A DNA stretch of 64,000 nucleotides from an uncultured Moraxella sp. GTDB lineage: Bacteria > Pseudomonadota > Gammaproteobacteria > Pseudomonadales > Moraxellaceae. The notes beneath the pieces were generated by a model, which worked only from the letters and a program-made list of their open reading frames with translations, had not been told where the DNA came from and ran no database searches. Below are positions 37,502 to 45,615 of the stretch, piece by piece. The stretch lies in assembly GCA_943908405.1 (NCBI GenBank), contig CALTTE010000001.1, positions 24,339 to 88,338 on the forward strand, given 5' to 3'. Numbering within the stretch: position 1 is the first letter of the stretch; each line of letters opens with the position of its first letter. The translations under genes and the position numbers were made by a program.

Positions 37502-39451
37502 TTACCGGCTAACACTTTGCTGTTTTTTTGCACCAAATACACCGCTAATTTTATCTTTTTTATCATCGGTGTTGTCGCTACTAAAATAACCGCCCAGTTC
37601 CACCGCATTTGGTCCATAAAATCCACCATTGACCTTGCCAGACAATTGCACGCCATTACCTGTGGCGGTATCCAAAATAAAGCCTTTATCATTGGTTTTA
37701 AAGCTGGCACTAAAGCCATTGGCATCAATTTTACCGTTTTCAATCATAATACTGGGTTTTGCCCCATTATTTTGATACAGCGACCCTGTCAGGGTTTTGG
37801 CACCAAAATCAACATCAAACATCGCCTTAGCACCTGATTGTCCTTGGACTGGCGACACGCTACCTGCTTGGTTGCTGGCATTTAGCACATAAGCCTCCCA
37901 AGTGCCTTGATATTTTGCTTTAGCATTTTGTGCCATCATCTCTTTTAAGGACGTACGCTCGCCTGTCAAGAATAAATGGGCGTTGCTTTTTTGGTCATTT
38001 GCTTCAAAGAAATAATTACCAAACTTAAGATAGCTTAAATTACTACAACAGGCATTGATAATTAAATTGCTGTCATTGCGAGCGTTTGGGTATTTTTTGT
38101 TTTGTACAAATGGATTGTCTTGGCTGTCTTTATCAGGCAATAACGAATAAGACTTGCCATCAATCACCAGTTTGGTGGCATCGCCAAAGGTATCCATCTG
38201 CTCGGCGGTTGTATTAAAGCCATCGGTTTCTTTGGCGTCAATACCAGCAAACTGCACCGCATCAAAGGCTTTGGTGGTTTTGGCGATATCGTTCTCACTG
38301 GCAAATTTATCGCCTGTGTGCTGACGAGCAGCAAAGACAGCAAATAATGAATTGTCCTTCGCCAAAAACTTGCCTGCCAACTCTTCGGCATTATCGCCAA
38401 AAAATCCGCCCTCTAGTGTATCAGAATCTTGACCAAAAAATGCATCATCGGATTTACTTGCTTTTGCTACTCCCACAAAGCGATTGCCTTGTAATTTGGC
38501 ATCAATACTATAGCGGTCTATTTTTTCATCAGTGCCTTTATTACGAACCAGCTTGCCTGTTAAACTTTTTTCACCAAAATTTACCGAAAATTGGCTTTCG
38601 TGGCTGACAGGTTCAGTTTTGTTATTGGTTCTTAGGCGTGTATCATCTGGTGAGGATTCCATCATTGATAAGGCACTGTAGCGACTGCCAGGCTCATCTT
38701 TGTATCCGTGGTTGCTTGCAATGCCTTCAATTGGAAAATTACGTCCTTTTTTAGCATCGGTAGCAAAGTCCCAAGTACCTTTGTAGCTTACTGTTTGCTC
38801 ATCAGGCAGCGATTTGGCAGGATTTTTACCTTGATAAAACACAAAGCCCTCCATTCCACGCCATACTGTTTTAGGCGGTGTACTCCCTTTAGGGTCAGCA
38901 CTAAAATTTATCGCTTGCTTGGTCAGTGTATTAGCAATCCAGCCCGATTTAACAAACTGCATATATTCACGATTACGACTGGGATAAAAATTATCACGGT
39001 GATTATGCGTGCCAGCGATTTGGGTTGGATCATCTCCTTGGGCATCATTGGCACGCTCGCTGGCGGTTAATTTTTGAATATGCTGTTGATTAATCTTTTC
39101 TGGGTCAGCATTGATGGCTATAATATTGTCGCCATCAAATGCTATATGGGTTTTCGTGGCTTCTGAATGCATATTGTTCTCAAGCAATGCCACTTCATAG
39201 CCCAAGGCTGGCTGCATAATCTTTGCCACTTCTTCTTGGGTGCGAGGCGGTGTTGGCACGTCCTGCAATTGTGGCTCGGCAGGGGTATTTGTCGTTCCTG
39301 CGTTAATATTATTATTAGGTTGTGAGGTATTGGGCAACTCAATCGCTGTTGATCCAAAATCACCTTGACCTGTGGCACAAGCCGTCATCAAAAGCGTAAC
39401 CGATAATGCCAAAGTAGAGCGAACAAATGCCGAGCGAACAAATATAGTCAT
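37502..39451 (-). CDS. Surface lipoprotein, TbpB/LbpB-like
   Basis: 649 residues. Lipoprotein signal with lipobox LMTAC, lipidated Cys at residue 25, followed by an Asn/Thr/Pro anchor stretch. Two lobes with similar ends are visible: GGFFGDNAEELAGKF (near 355) and GGFYGPNAVELGGYF (near 625), each preceded by LTGKLVRNKG or LTGSLYQNNG. This duplicated handle/barrel layout is that of TbpB/LbpB. The large acidic clusters typical of neisserial LbpB are missing and the protein is shorter than most. It should capture the iron-loaded host protein for the A-receptor and reach the surface through Slam. AAAGGA precedes the ATG; a Fur-box-like site lies 30 bases upstream. Confidence 0.85.
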   Translation of the reverse strand: MTIFVRSAFVRSTLALSVTLLMTACATGQGDFGSTAIELPNTSQPNNNINAGTTNTPAEPQLQDVPTPPRTQEEVAKIMQPALGYEVALLENNMHSEATKTHIAFDGDNIIAINADPEKINQQHIQKLTASERANDAQGDDPTQIAGTHNHRDNFYPSRNREYMQFVKSGWIANTLTKQAINFSADPKGSTPPKTVWRGMEGFVFYQGKNPAKSLPDEQTVSYKGTWDFATDAKKGRNFPIEGIASNHGYKDEPGSRYSALSMMESSPDDTRLRTNNKTEPVSHESQFSVNFGEKSLTGKLVRNKGTDEKIDRYSIDAKLQGNRFVGVAKASKSDDAFFGQDSDTLEGGFFGDNAEELAGKFLAKDNSLFAVFAARQHTGDKFASENDIAKTTKAFDAVQFAGIDAKETDGFNTTAEQMDTFGDATKLVIDGKSYSLLPDKDSQDNPFVQNKKYPNARNDSNLIINACCSNLSYLKFGNYFFEANDQKSNAHLFLTGERTSLKEMMAQNAKAKYQGTWEAYVLNASNQAGSVSPVQGQSGAKAMFDVDFGAKTLTGSLYQNNGAKPSIMIENGKIDANGFSASFKTNDKGFILDTATGNGVQLSGKVNGGFYGPNAVELGGYFSSDNTDDKKDKISGVFGAKKQQSVSR

Positions 39452-39480
39452 AGCCGTCCTTTAAAATAAAAAAATAAGAG

Positions 39481-39501
39481 TAAATGATAATTGTTATTAT
39501 T
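39481..39501 (-). promoter_or_regulatory. Fur-box-like operator
   Basis: AAATGATAATTGTTATTATT is a close match to the Fur consensus (GATAAT repeats around a centre), situated 30-50 bases upstream of the lipoprotein start. It implies iron-repressed expression of the whole receptor locus. Confidence 0.75.
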
Positions 39502-39912
39502 TTAATAAAATTAAATTGTAATTGCACTTTATAATTTGTAACTTTTTGTAAAGTTTGCTCAATTTTTGCTTAATTAAAGAAGCGTTTTTAAAGAGCAATT
39601 TTGACGGTATTTATTGACAATATTTAACTGTTTTTTAAAACGCTTGTTAAACCCATTCTTTTAATTATCACCCAAACAAAACACACCAAAAACCGTATTT
39701 TTAGTTACATCAAGCATTATTATCAATCAAATATTATCCCAAATAAATGGTTTTGGTCGTCATTTGATAAATCCAGTAGCATTGATTGGGTGGGCATTGA
39801 TTGGGTGGGCATTGGCTTAATCCCTTGATTTTATTACGCTTTATGGGTGTGTGATTTATGGGTGTGTGGTATCAGGGCATTTTAACCAAAAATCTGTTAT
39901 CAAATTACCCCA
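39502..39912. other. Intergenic region between truB and the receptor locus
   Basis: About 410 bases, AT-rich, with a perfect 18-bp tandem duplication ATTGATTGGGTGGGC near 39781-39813. No gene recognised; an overlapping plus-strand frame at 39858 is antisense to truB and rejected. Confidence 0.45.
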
Positions 39913-40935
39913 TTACCCAAATCGCCCCATCGTCTTGGGCTGTAATTTACCATCACCATACCACGCCACCAAACCAAAAAATTGCTTATCATCGTTATAA
40001 ATTCGCACCCATATTGCTTGCTTGGTTGGCGGTGGTAAAGGATTGGTGGGCAAATCGTGAAATGGCTGTCGGTTTAATTGATGACTATTTAAACGCTGTC
40101 CAAGTAGCAATCGCTCAATGTCAGGCATTGGTAGCACCATCATCGGCAACGCCCCAAGCAAATAATCGACCGGCAATAAAGCACTCAGTCGCTTATCAAA
40201 ATCCATTTGTGCCAAATCATCAAGCCCAATGGCATTGTCCACATTTAGCCCAGCGGTTGCCACACGGCGAAGGGCAATCAAATGCCCCACACTACCCAAA
40301 GCACTGGCGATGTCTTGCCCTAGCACTCGCACATAAGTGCCTTTGGAGCAACAAACGCTTAAATGAACGTGATGGTCGTCGGTCTTGGTAAGACACAAGC
40401 GGTGAATCACAATCGCTCGTGGCTTTCGCTCAATCGCCACCCCCGCCCGTGCCAGCTCATAGAGCTTTTTACCGTTTTGTTTTAGGGCGGAGTACATCGG
40501 CGGTATTTGCCATTGCTCACCCAAAAAAGCCAAAGCGACTTTGTCCAGCTTATCTTGAGTAAAGGCTGGCACATCGCCACGCTCAATCACCTGCCCTTCT
40601 TTGTCGCCTGTGTCGGTCGCCGTCCCAAGAGCGATGGTAGCGGTATAGCTTTTTTGGGCAGACAAGCCAAAATCGGCAAACTTGGTCGCCGCCCCAAAAC
40701 AAATGGGTAAAAGCCCTGTCGCCATTGGGTCTAGTGTGCCTGTATGCCCTGCTTTTTTGCTGTCGTGATGGGGAGATTTGAGTAGATATTTGGCTTTGGC
40801 AACTGCTTGTTGGGAGCTTAAGCCATAGGGCTTATCAAGCAATAAAATACCTGTTACTGCTTGCTTGTTGTTAGCTATTTGCTTGCCATTAATTGCTTGC
40901 TTGCTATTAACTGTTTGCTTATTGTTATCAGCCAT
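39913..40935 (-). CDS. truB: tRNA pseudouridine-55 synthase TruB
   Basis: 340 residues. The catalytic motif KAGHTGTLDPMATGLLP holds the nucleophile Asp, preceded by GILLLDKPYGLSSQ; YKSYTATI-type (QKSYTATIALG) and CSKGTYVRVLGQDI motifs follow. It makes pseudouridine at position 55 of tRNA T loops. The first 28 residues are four imperfect six-residue repeats (NNKQTV, NSKQAI, NGKQIA, NNKQAV) not seen in other TruB proteins. GGGGGG precedes the ATG. rbfA lies upstream in the same direction, as in many bacteria, but with a 294-base gap. Confidence 0.93.
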   Translation of the reverse strand: MADNNKQTVNSKQAINGKQIANNKQAVTGILLLDKPYGLSSQQAVAKAKYLLKSPHHDSKKAGHTGTLDPMATGLLPICFGAATKFADFGLSAQKSYTATIALGTATDTGDKEGQVIERGDVPAFTQDKLDKVALAFLGEQWQIPPMYSALKQNGKKLYELARAGVAIERKPRAIVIHRLCLTKTDDHHVHLSVCCSKGTYVRVLGQDIASALGSVGHLIALRRVATAGLNVDNAIGLDDLAQMDFDKRLSALLPVDYLLGALPMMVLPMPDIERLLLGQRLNSHQLNRQPFHDLPTNPLPPPTKQAIWVRIYNDDKQFFGLVAWYGDGKLQPKTMGRFG

Positions 40936-41229
40936 TCGCCCCCCAGCGTATCAAAAACCCAATGTATCAAAGTCCAGCATACCAAAAATCCAGCATATCG
41001 CCAAAAATACCGCCCCAATGATTTTAATTAAACAAATGCCATTTGTCTTAACGCATTTGTCTTGACACATTGACACCTTAAACAAAAACAATCCCAAAAA
41101 CATTTATCACCAATCGGTTTGGCTTAACATTATCCAAAGCTTAAACCATTAAGCGGTTGCTTTAACTTTGATTTTTTTAACCTTGATTGCTCTTATTTTG
41201 ATTGCTTTTAGTCTTAATTACCCTTATTC
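40936..41229. other. rbfA-truB intergenic region
   Basis: 294 bases. Short repeats of TTTGTCTTAACGCATTTGTCTTGACACATT type and CTTGATT words. No gene recognised; transcription from rbfA into truB is possible. Confidence 0.35.
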
Positions 41230-41682
41230 TTAATCTTGATTGTCAGTATCAGTATTGTCAGTATCGGTATGGTTAGTATCGTTAAGATGATCGTTTTTGG
41301 TGGTTTTTTGCATTGCTTCATTGACCAAATTCATCATACGGTTGGCTTGTGCCACCACTTCATCATAATGAAAACGCAAGCGAGGCGTGGTACGAGTTTT
41401 TAAATCGTGCGACAGCTCAGTACGCAAAAATCCTGCGGCGTTATTTAGCACCTTTAAGCTGTCTAGGTGATTGTCTTTTATCATTGCCTGCTCGGCGGTG
41501 ATACTCTGCCCATCTGGCTCAAGAATGGTAACATAAACATCGGCATAGCCCAAATCAGAGCTTACCTTGACGCTTGAGATGGTAACAAGCCCTGTCAGGC
41601 GTGGGTCGTTTAGCTCATCACGAATAATGACCGCAAGGGTGCGTTGGATCTGGTCGGCAAGTCGTTTTAAACGTTGGTTCAT
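41230..41682 (-). CDS. rbfA: 30S ribosome-binding factor RbfA
   Basis: 150 residues from the ATG at 41682, where the family starts (NQRLKRLADQIQRTLAVIIR). The KH-like core contains DPRLTGLVTISSVKVSSDLG and RTELSHDLKTRTTPRLRFHYD. RbfA assists maturation of the 16S rRNA 5' end and cold-shock growth. An upstream start would add 30 basic residues without family match; GAGAGA precedes the chosen ATG. The C-terminus has an Asn/Asp/Thr repeat (TDTDNTDTDN) beyond the usual end. Confidence 0.92.
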   Translation of the reverse strand: MNQRLKRLADQIQRTLAVIIRDELNDPRLTGLVTISSVKVSSDLGYADVYVTILEPDGQSITAEQAMIKDNHLDSLKVLNNAAGFLRTELSHDLKTRTTPRLRFHYDEVVAQANRMMNLVNEAMQKTTKNDHLNDTNHTDTDNTDTDNQD

Positions 41683-41772
41683 AAGTGTCTCTCTTGATAA
41701 GTGTCTTTCTTGGTTAAATTCATCTTTCTTAGTTATCTTATTAGCCCTGATTGATCTGTTGTAATATCGCAT

Positions 41773-42257
41773 TTATTTAAACATCACCTGCTTAAAGAAC
41801 AAACACAATATTTATTGCACAGCTTGAGCTTGATGCTCTACAAATACAATTTAACAACCCAATACATAAATATAACTTATTTTATCACAACGTACCGTTT
41901 TATCGGAAAAAACCTAGATTTCGGCTATTTTTATTGAAACCATAAACTTTTATTAAAACCATAAACTCATTTTTTGTTTGGTTTTATTTGACTTACCAAT
42001 CTGTTACGCAATCTTCTTTAAAATTATTTTTTTATGTAAAATTATCTTACTATAAAATAACTAAACGTTAAAAAATTATCATAAAGTTACGCACATTTAC
42101 CAAATAATCTTAAATTCTCACCAAATAGCACCCCCATCGCCCCCTGATTTAATTATAATAATTTCATCAGTTTGCTTTGAACAGTGTTAATTTGAACAGT
42201 GTTAAAAACCCAACTGATTTGTTCGCATAATTAAAGTTAATTTTTTAAGGATACAAA
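41773..42257. other. Intergenic region between rbfA and DUF2382 gene
   Basis: 485 bases, very AT-rich. GAACAGTGTTAA occurs twice in tandem at 42179-42205. No gene recognised; AAGGA at 42249 serves the next gene. Confidence 0.4.
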
Positions 42258-43109
42258 ATGAGTCAATTAGTGCGTTTGCAAGACATTCAAGCCACCCAAC
42301 ACGAAGTTTTGGGGTCGGATTATTATAGCCCAGTGGGCAAAACTGCCTATGGCGTTGGTCAAGACAAAATCGGTAAAGTAGACGATGCCTTGGTTGATGC
42401 TGCTGCTGGTCGTGTGCGTTATTTAATTGTTGATGTGGGCGGTTGGTTCTCATCAAAACAAGTCCTTGTTCCTGCTGGATTGGCTCGCATTGTGGGCGAT
42501 GAAGTATACTTTGACAGCCTAACCAAAGAGCAAGTGGAAGCGATGGAAGAATACGATACCGACTATGTATATAGCTATCAAGAGCAATATAAAAAAGACC
42601 AAGCGGTATTTAACGCTGAAACCGTGCCTGCTGAACAGCGTTTTGAGGTGCGTGAGGAGCATTACAATGCCCCAAATACGCTAGAGCTACTAGAAGAGCG
42701 TCTAACCGTCAATAAAGACCGTATCGTATCAGGCATTGCAAGTGTCACAAAGCACGTTGTTACCGAAGAAAAACGGGTTGATGTAGACTTGCAAGAAGAA
42801 CACGCACACGTCCAACGCACCGCTGTAGACCGCCCAACCGACCGCCGTATCGGTGATGACGCCACAACGTCAATCAGCGTAGAGCTAGAGGCTGAGCGTG
42901 CCAATGTACAAAAACAAACCTATGTAACCGAAGAGGTTAGCCTAGGAAAAACCACCCAAACTCGCACCGAAACCATTTTTGAGACCATTCAACGTGAAGA
43001 GCTTGACGTGGATAGCTCAGGCAACGTGGTTAATCGTGCAGGTGAAGTGGTCAATTATGACGGCATTACCGCAGAAGACGTTCGCCGTGCTCGTGGACTA
43101 AATACTTAA
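42258..43109 (+). CDS. PRC-barrel and DUF2382 domain protein
   Basis: 283 residues. N-terminal PRC-barrel-like domain (about 1-110: GQDKIGKVDDALVDAAAG, VRYLIVDVGGWFSSKQVLVP) and C-terminal DUF2382 (about 135-260: ELLEERLTVNKDRIVSG, KRVDVDLQEEHAHVQR, REELDVD). Such proteins (YsnF/AvaK-like) are linked to general stress; the biochemical role is unknown. A second DUF2382 gene follows after a terminator. AAGGA precedes the ATG. Confidence 0.85.
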   Translation: MSQLVRLQDIQATQHEVLGSDYYSPVGKTAYGVGQDKIGKVDDALVDAAAGRVRYLIVDVGGWFSSKQVLVPAGLARIVGDEVYFDSLTKEQVEAMEEYDTDYVYSYQEQYKKDQAVFNAETVPAEQRFEVREEHYNAPNTLELLEERLTVNKDRIVSGIASVTKHVVTEEKRVDVDLQEEHAHVQRTAVDRPTDRRIGDDATTSISVELEAERANVQKQTYVTEEVSLGKTTQTRTETIFETIQREELDVDSSGNVVNRAGEVVNYDGITAEDVRRARGLNT

Positions 43110-43200
43110 ACAAATCAATGCTTAGGCTGTGATACTTAGGCTGTTGTGGTTGTCATTGCGGTTGCTATAAACCCAAACAACTACTGTTTAGCCAAAACAA

Positions 43201-43231
43201 AAAAGTCAGGCAGTCTTGTTCTGGCTTTTTT
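43201..43231 (+). terminator. Terminator after PRC-barrel/DUF2382 gene
   Basis: AAAAGTCAG pairs with CTGGCTTTT (one wobble) around an 11-base loop and is followed by a T run. Confidence 0.75.
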
Positions 43232-43382
43232 GTTTTTTAGTTTACTGACTTGATTTGCACAATGACCCACGCAAGCTACTTATTCTTTTTAAACGCTTAG
43301 TTTTGGTTTAATTTGTTTTTCAGCTTAGGCTTAATTGGTTTAATTTTTTATTTTTAATATTTAACTTTAGCTTGGAGAGATG

Positions 43383-43940
43383 ATGACTTTTGACAACAAA
43401 CCCATTGATGATATCTTTGACCACACCATCAAAAACCCCCTTGACAATGACAATGTAACCACTGCCAGCCATAACGTGCAAACTTTAGAGCTGTTAGAAG
43501 AACGTGCCAATGTCATTACTGACAAAGTCATCGCAGGCAAAGTGGTGGTCAGCAAATCCGTTCGCACTCGCACAGTTGATGTGCCTGTAGAGCTACAAGA
43601 AGAGATTTTAACCATTCAAGTTGCCCAAGGCGACGACACCACCCAAGCAATGCTAACAGGTAATTATGACGATAAAGATGTCATTGCTTATTTTGATGAC
43701 ACGCTAAGCAGTGTCGTTAGTATCAATGGCAAGCCCTTGGCGGTGGGCGAAAGCGTGGATATTGTGCTATCACGCCAAGTGGCGATTGTTACCAAAAAAA
43801 CCCACGCGGTAGAAGAGGTTGCCTTGCACACCTATACCGATACCAAAACTCATACGCTTACCACCGAGCTACGCCGTGAGGAGCTTGAGGTAATCGGAGA
43901 GAGTTATTTGGACGATGACAACAACAAATTGATGCGTTAG
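43383..43940 (+). CDS. DUF2382 domain protein
   Basis: 185 residues. One DUF2382 unit: LELLEERANVITDKVIAGKV, VRTRTVDVPVELQEEIL, EVALHTYTDTKTHTLTTELR and REELEVIGE. It is a shorter relative of the neighbouring PRC-barrel/DUF2382 protein, lacking the PRC barrel, and probably arose by duplication. The ATG at 43383 has GGAG five bases upstream; 43380 is an alternative. Confidence 0.83.
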   Translation: MTFDNKPIDDIFDHTIKNPLDNDNVTTASHNVQTLELLEERANVITDKVIAGKVVVSKSVRTRTVDVPVELQEEILTIQVAQGDDTTQAMLTGNYDDKDVIAYFDDTLSSVVSINGKPLAVGESVDIVLSRQVAIVTKKTHAVEEVALHTYTDTKTHTLTTELRREELEVIGESYLDDDNNKLMR

Positions 43941-43982
43941 AGTATGTTAGTTTGTCTATTTGTAGTTAATTTATATTAAATA

Positions 43983-44003
43983 AGCCCCAACCTCGGGGCT
44001 TTT
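43983..44003 (+). terminator. Terminator after second DUF2382 gene
   Basis: AGCCCC pairs with GGGGCT around a six-base loop, followed by TTT. Confidence 0.75.
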
Positions 44004-44170
44004 CAACCCAATTGAAAGCAAATTCTAATATTTTAAAAAGCGAATCGATCTAATTCAATCATAATCAATTTAAATCTATCATTGGTTTTAGTATTGATAT
44101 TTTTACAAAATTCATAAAATTACACACTTCCCTTCAATACCTTAAAATCAATAAGGTGCGATAACCTATC

Positions 44171-44198
44171 TTTGTAAGTCGCTTAGGTGGCGATTGAC
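44171..44198 (-). repeat. Isolated degenerate CRISPR repeat
   Basis: 28 bases matching the array repeat at 25 of 28 positions (differences at array-strand positions 4, 13 and 26). It lies 1.4 kb beyond the trailer end of the array, in the same orientation, just downstream of the second small candidate antitoxin gene. No further repeat-like copy is seen at 60-base spacing on either side. Confidence 0.85.
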
Positions 44199-44214
44199 AT
44201 TCGGTAATGTAAGA

Positions 44215-44451
44215 TTAAGCCGTGGCAAACATCGCCCTAATCACAGCGTTTAGGCGTGCTTTTTCTTTAGGGTTTTCTTGATTGGCGATAAGCTCTTGTA
44301 CATCATCATCAAGTACATTCATTAAGGTATCATAGGCTTTTTTTCTAGCTCTAAATTGTAAGATGGTAGGGTTGGTGGTAGGTTTGGCATTACTAAAATC
44401 CAAATTCTTATAGTATTCAAAATCAAAGTCAGTATCTTGTTGCATTGCCAT
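44215..44451 (-). CDS. Candidate antitoxin, second paralogue
   Basis: 78 residues (76 if the ATG at 44445, better spaced from AAGGAG, is used). The C-terminal half DVQELIANQENPKEKARLNAVIRAMFATA parallels the neighbouring 78-aa protein (DVQQTLKQHNTPKDRERLNT, MIRLLFATA). The final RLN..IR..F.A pattern is like the C-terminus of BrnA-type antitoxins. No toxin gene directly precedes it, so it appears to be a duplicated antitoxin. Confidence 0.65.
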   Translation of the reverse strand: MAMQQDTDFDFEYYKNLDFSNAKPTTNPTILQFRARKKAYDTLMNVLDDDVQELIANQENPKEKARLNAVIRAMFATA

Positions 44452-44483
44452 ACTCCTTAAACACGGCTTTTGATGGGATTAGA

Positions 44484-44720
44484 TTAAGCCGTAGCAAACA
44501 ATAACCTAATCATCGTATTTAGTCGCTCCCTATCCTTTGGGGTGTTATGTTGTTTTAATGTTTGTTGTACATCACTATCAAATAAACACAGTAAATCATC
44601 TTGTGATTGCATAGCCTTTGCATTAGCTTGCATTTTTTCAAAAACAGGGTGCTTAATGCTTGGTTTATCCAAATCAGCCCCTTCAAAATAACTAGTATCC
44701 ACGATTATACCGTTGCTCAT
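44484..44720 (-). CDS. Candidate BrnA-like antitoxin
   Basis: 78 residues. Start ATG at 44720 has GGAG eight bases upstream and overlaps the end of the brnT-like gene by 29 bases, the usual toxin-first order of brnTA. C-terminal DVQQTLKQHNTPKDRERLNT and MIRLLFATA resemble BrnA. The N-terminus is specific (SNGIIVDTSYFEGADLDKPS). It is paralogous to the gene that follows. By position it should neutralise the BrnT-like toxin and autoregulate the operon; this is inference. Confidence 0.72.
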   Translation of the reverse strand: MSNGIIVDTSYFEGADLDKPSIKHPVFEKMQANAKAMQSQDDLLCLFDSDVQQTLKQHNTPKDRERLNTMIRLLFATA

Positions 44721-44997
44721 ATAATTTCTCCGCTTTCATTGCTGTAATTAGCCTAATATTTTCATCTCTAAAAGTCCAAGCCACTACCAAAAGTCGTGCT
44801 TGATTACTCATACCAATAGTTAAAAATCGCTCTTCATTATAATCAAAACGTGTATCACTTATGGTAATGTAATTGGGGTCAAGAAATATGCTAGCACACT
44901 CTTCAAATGGGATAATGCGAGCATTCATCACCTTGGAATATTTGTCATCGTCCCACTCAAATTTTACACCCATATATTCAAAAAATATTATTGGCAT
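44692..44997 (-). CDS. brnT: BrnT family toxin
   Basis: 101 residues. Contains VKFEWDDDKYSKVMNARIIP, FEECASIFLDP, DYNEERFLTIGMSNQARLLV and IRLITAMKAEKLYEQRY, the full BrnT signature (RelE-like ribonuclease fold; conserved FEWD, EERF and the terminal R/Y). BrnT cleaves RNA and blocks translation. The start at 44997 is uncertain; an ATG at 44973 would begin at GVKFEWD. Followed by two candidate antitoxin genes. The module lies between the CRISPR trailer end and an isolated repeat. Confidence 0.85.
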   Translation of the reverse strand: MPIIFFEYMGVKFEWDDDKYSKVMNARIIPFEECASIFLDPNYITISDTRFDYNEERFLTIGMSNQARLLVVAWTFRDENIRLITAMKAEKLYEQRYNRGY

Positions 44998-45070
44998 AAC
45001 CCTGCCACTGCCCTTGTTGCTCCTATTTTGATTAAATTTTAATGAATTATAAGCCCCTTTATTCACCCTT

Positions 45071-45615
45071 TCAAGCCTTGTTTTTACGTCTGCTTGTAAA
45101 CAACCTTTGTTTCTTATCTGCCCCACCGTGCCAATTTACAGCATTTTGTACTGTCCCTAGACTACAGCCGATGACTTTTGCCGTCTCACGATAGGATAAA
45201 CCGCTATTAACAAGCTTAATAATGCGTTTGTACTGCTCAATATCGGCTTGTCGCCCCTTGTACTTACCCTTTGCTTTGGCTTTAGCAATGCCTTGTTTTT
45301 GACGCTCCTTGCGTGTTTTGTAGTCAGTATAAGCAAAATAAGCATACAGCTCTACAAACATCTCACCAAACGCTCTATAAAGCCATTCTTGCCCATTTGG
45401 GGTGGTTGTGTGGGTTGATGGGTAGGTCAAGCACGATTAAGCGTAAATTAAGCCCCTGTATGCGTGTTTTAAGCGTTTGCCAGTCATCTTGATTAAGTCT
45501 GCTTAATCGGTCAATGCTTTCAAGTAGCAATATATCGCCGTTATTGCAATCATTTAGCAGTTCATTAAGCTTTGGACGGTCTAGTTGATTACCGCTTGCT
45601 TGCTCTACATAAAAA
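45071..45615 (-). pseudogene. Serine recombinase (resolvase/invertase) pseudogene, truncated
   Basis: From 45615 one frame reads FYVEQASGNQLDRPKLNELL, then GDILLLESIDRLSRLNQDDW and LRLIVLDLP, the second half of a resolvase catalytic domain. A frameshift near 45420 moves it to another frame (TTTPNGQEWLYRAFGEMF, RKERQKQGIAKAKAKGKYKG) and a Hin-type C-terminal helix-turn-helix (YRETAKVIGCSLGTVQNAV). The first 50 or so residues with the catalytic serine are missing; the CRISPR trailer repeat begins exactly where they should be. Confidence 0.85.

Noticed and set aside
39858..40391. 177-codon plus-strand frame over truB
   Set aside because: Antisense to a well-conserved gene with all motifs intact.
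43383..45126. Possible anti-CRISPR genes near the array
   Set aside because: The small genes fit a BrnT toxin module and DUF2382 proteins; nothing resembles an anti-CRISPR or an Aca regulator.
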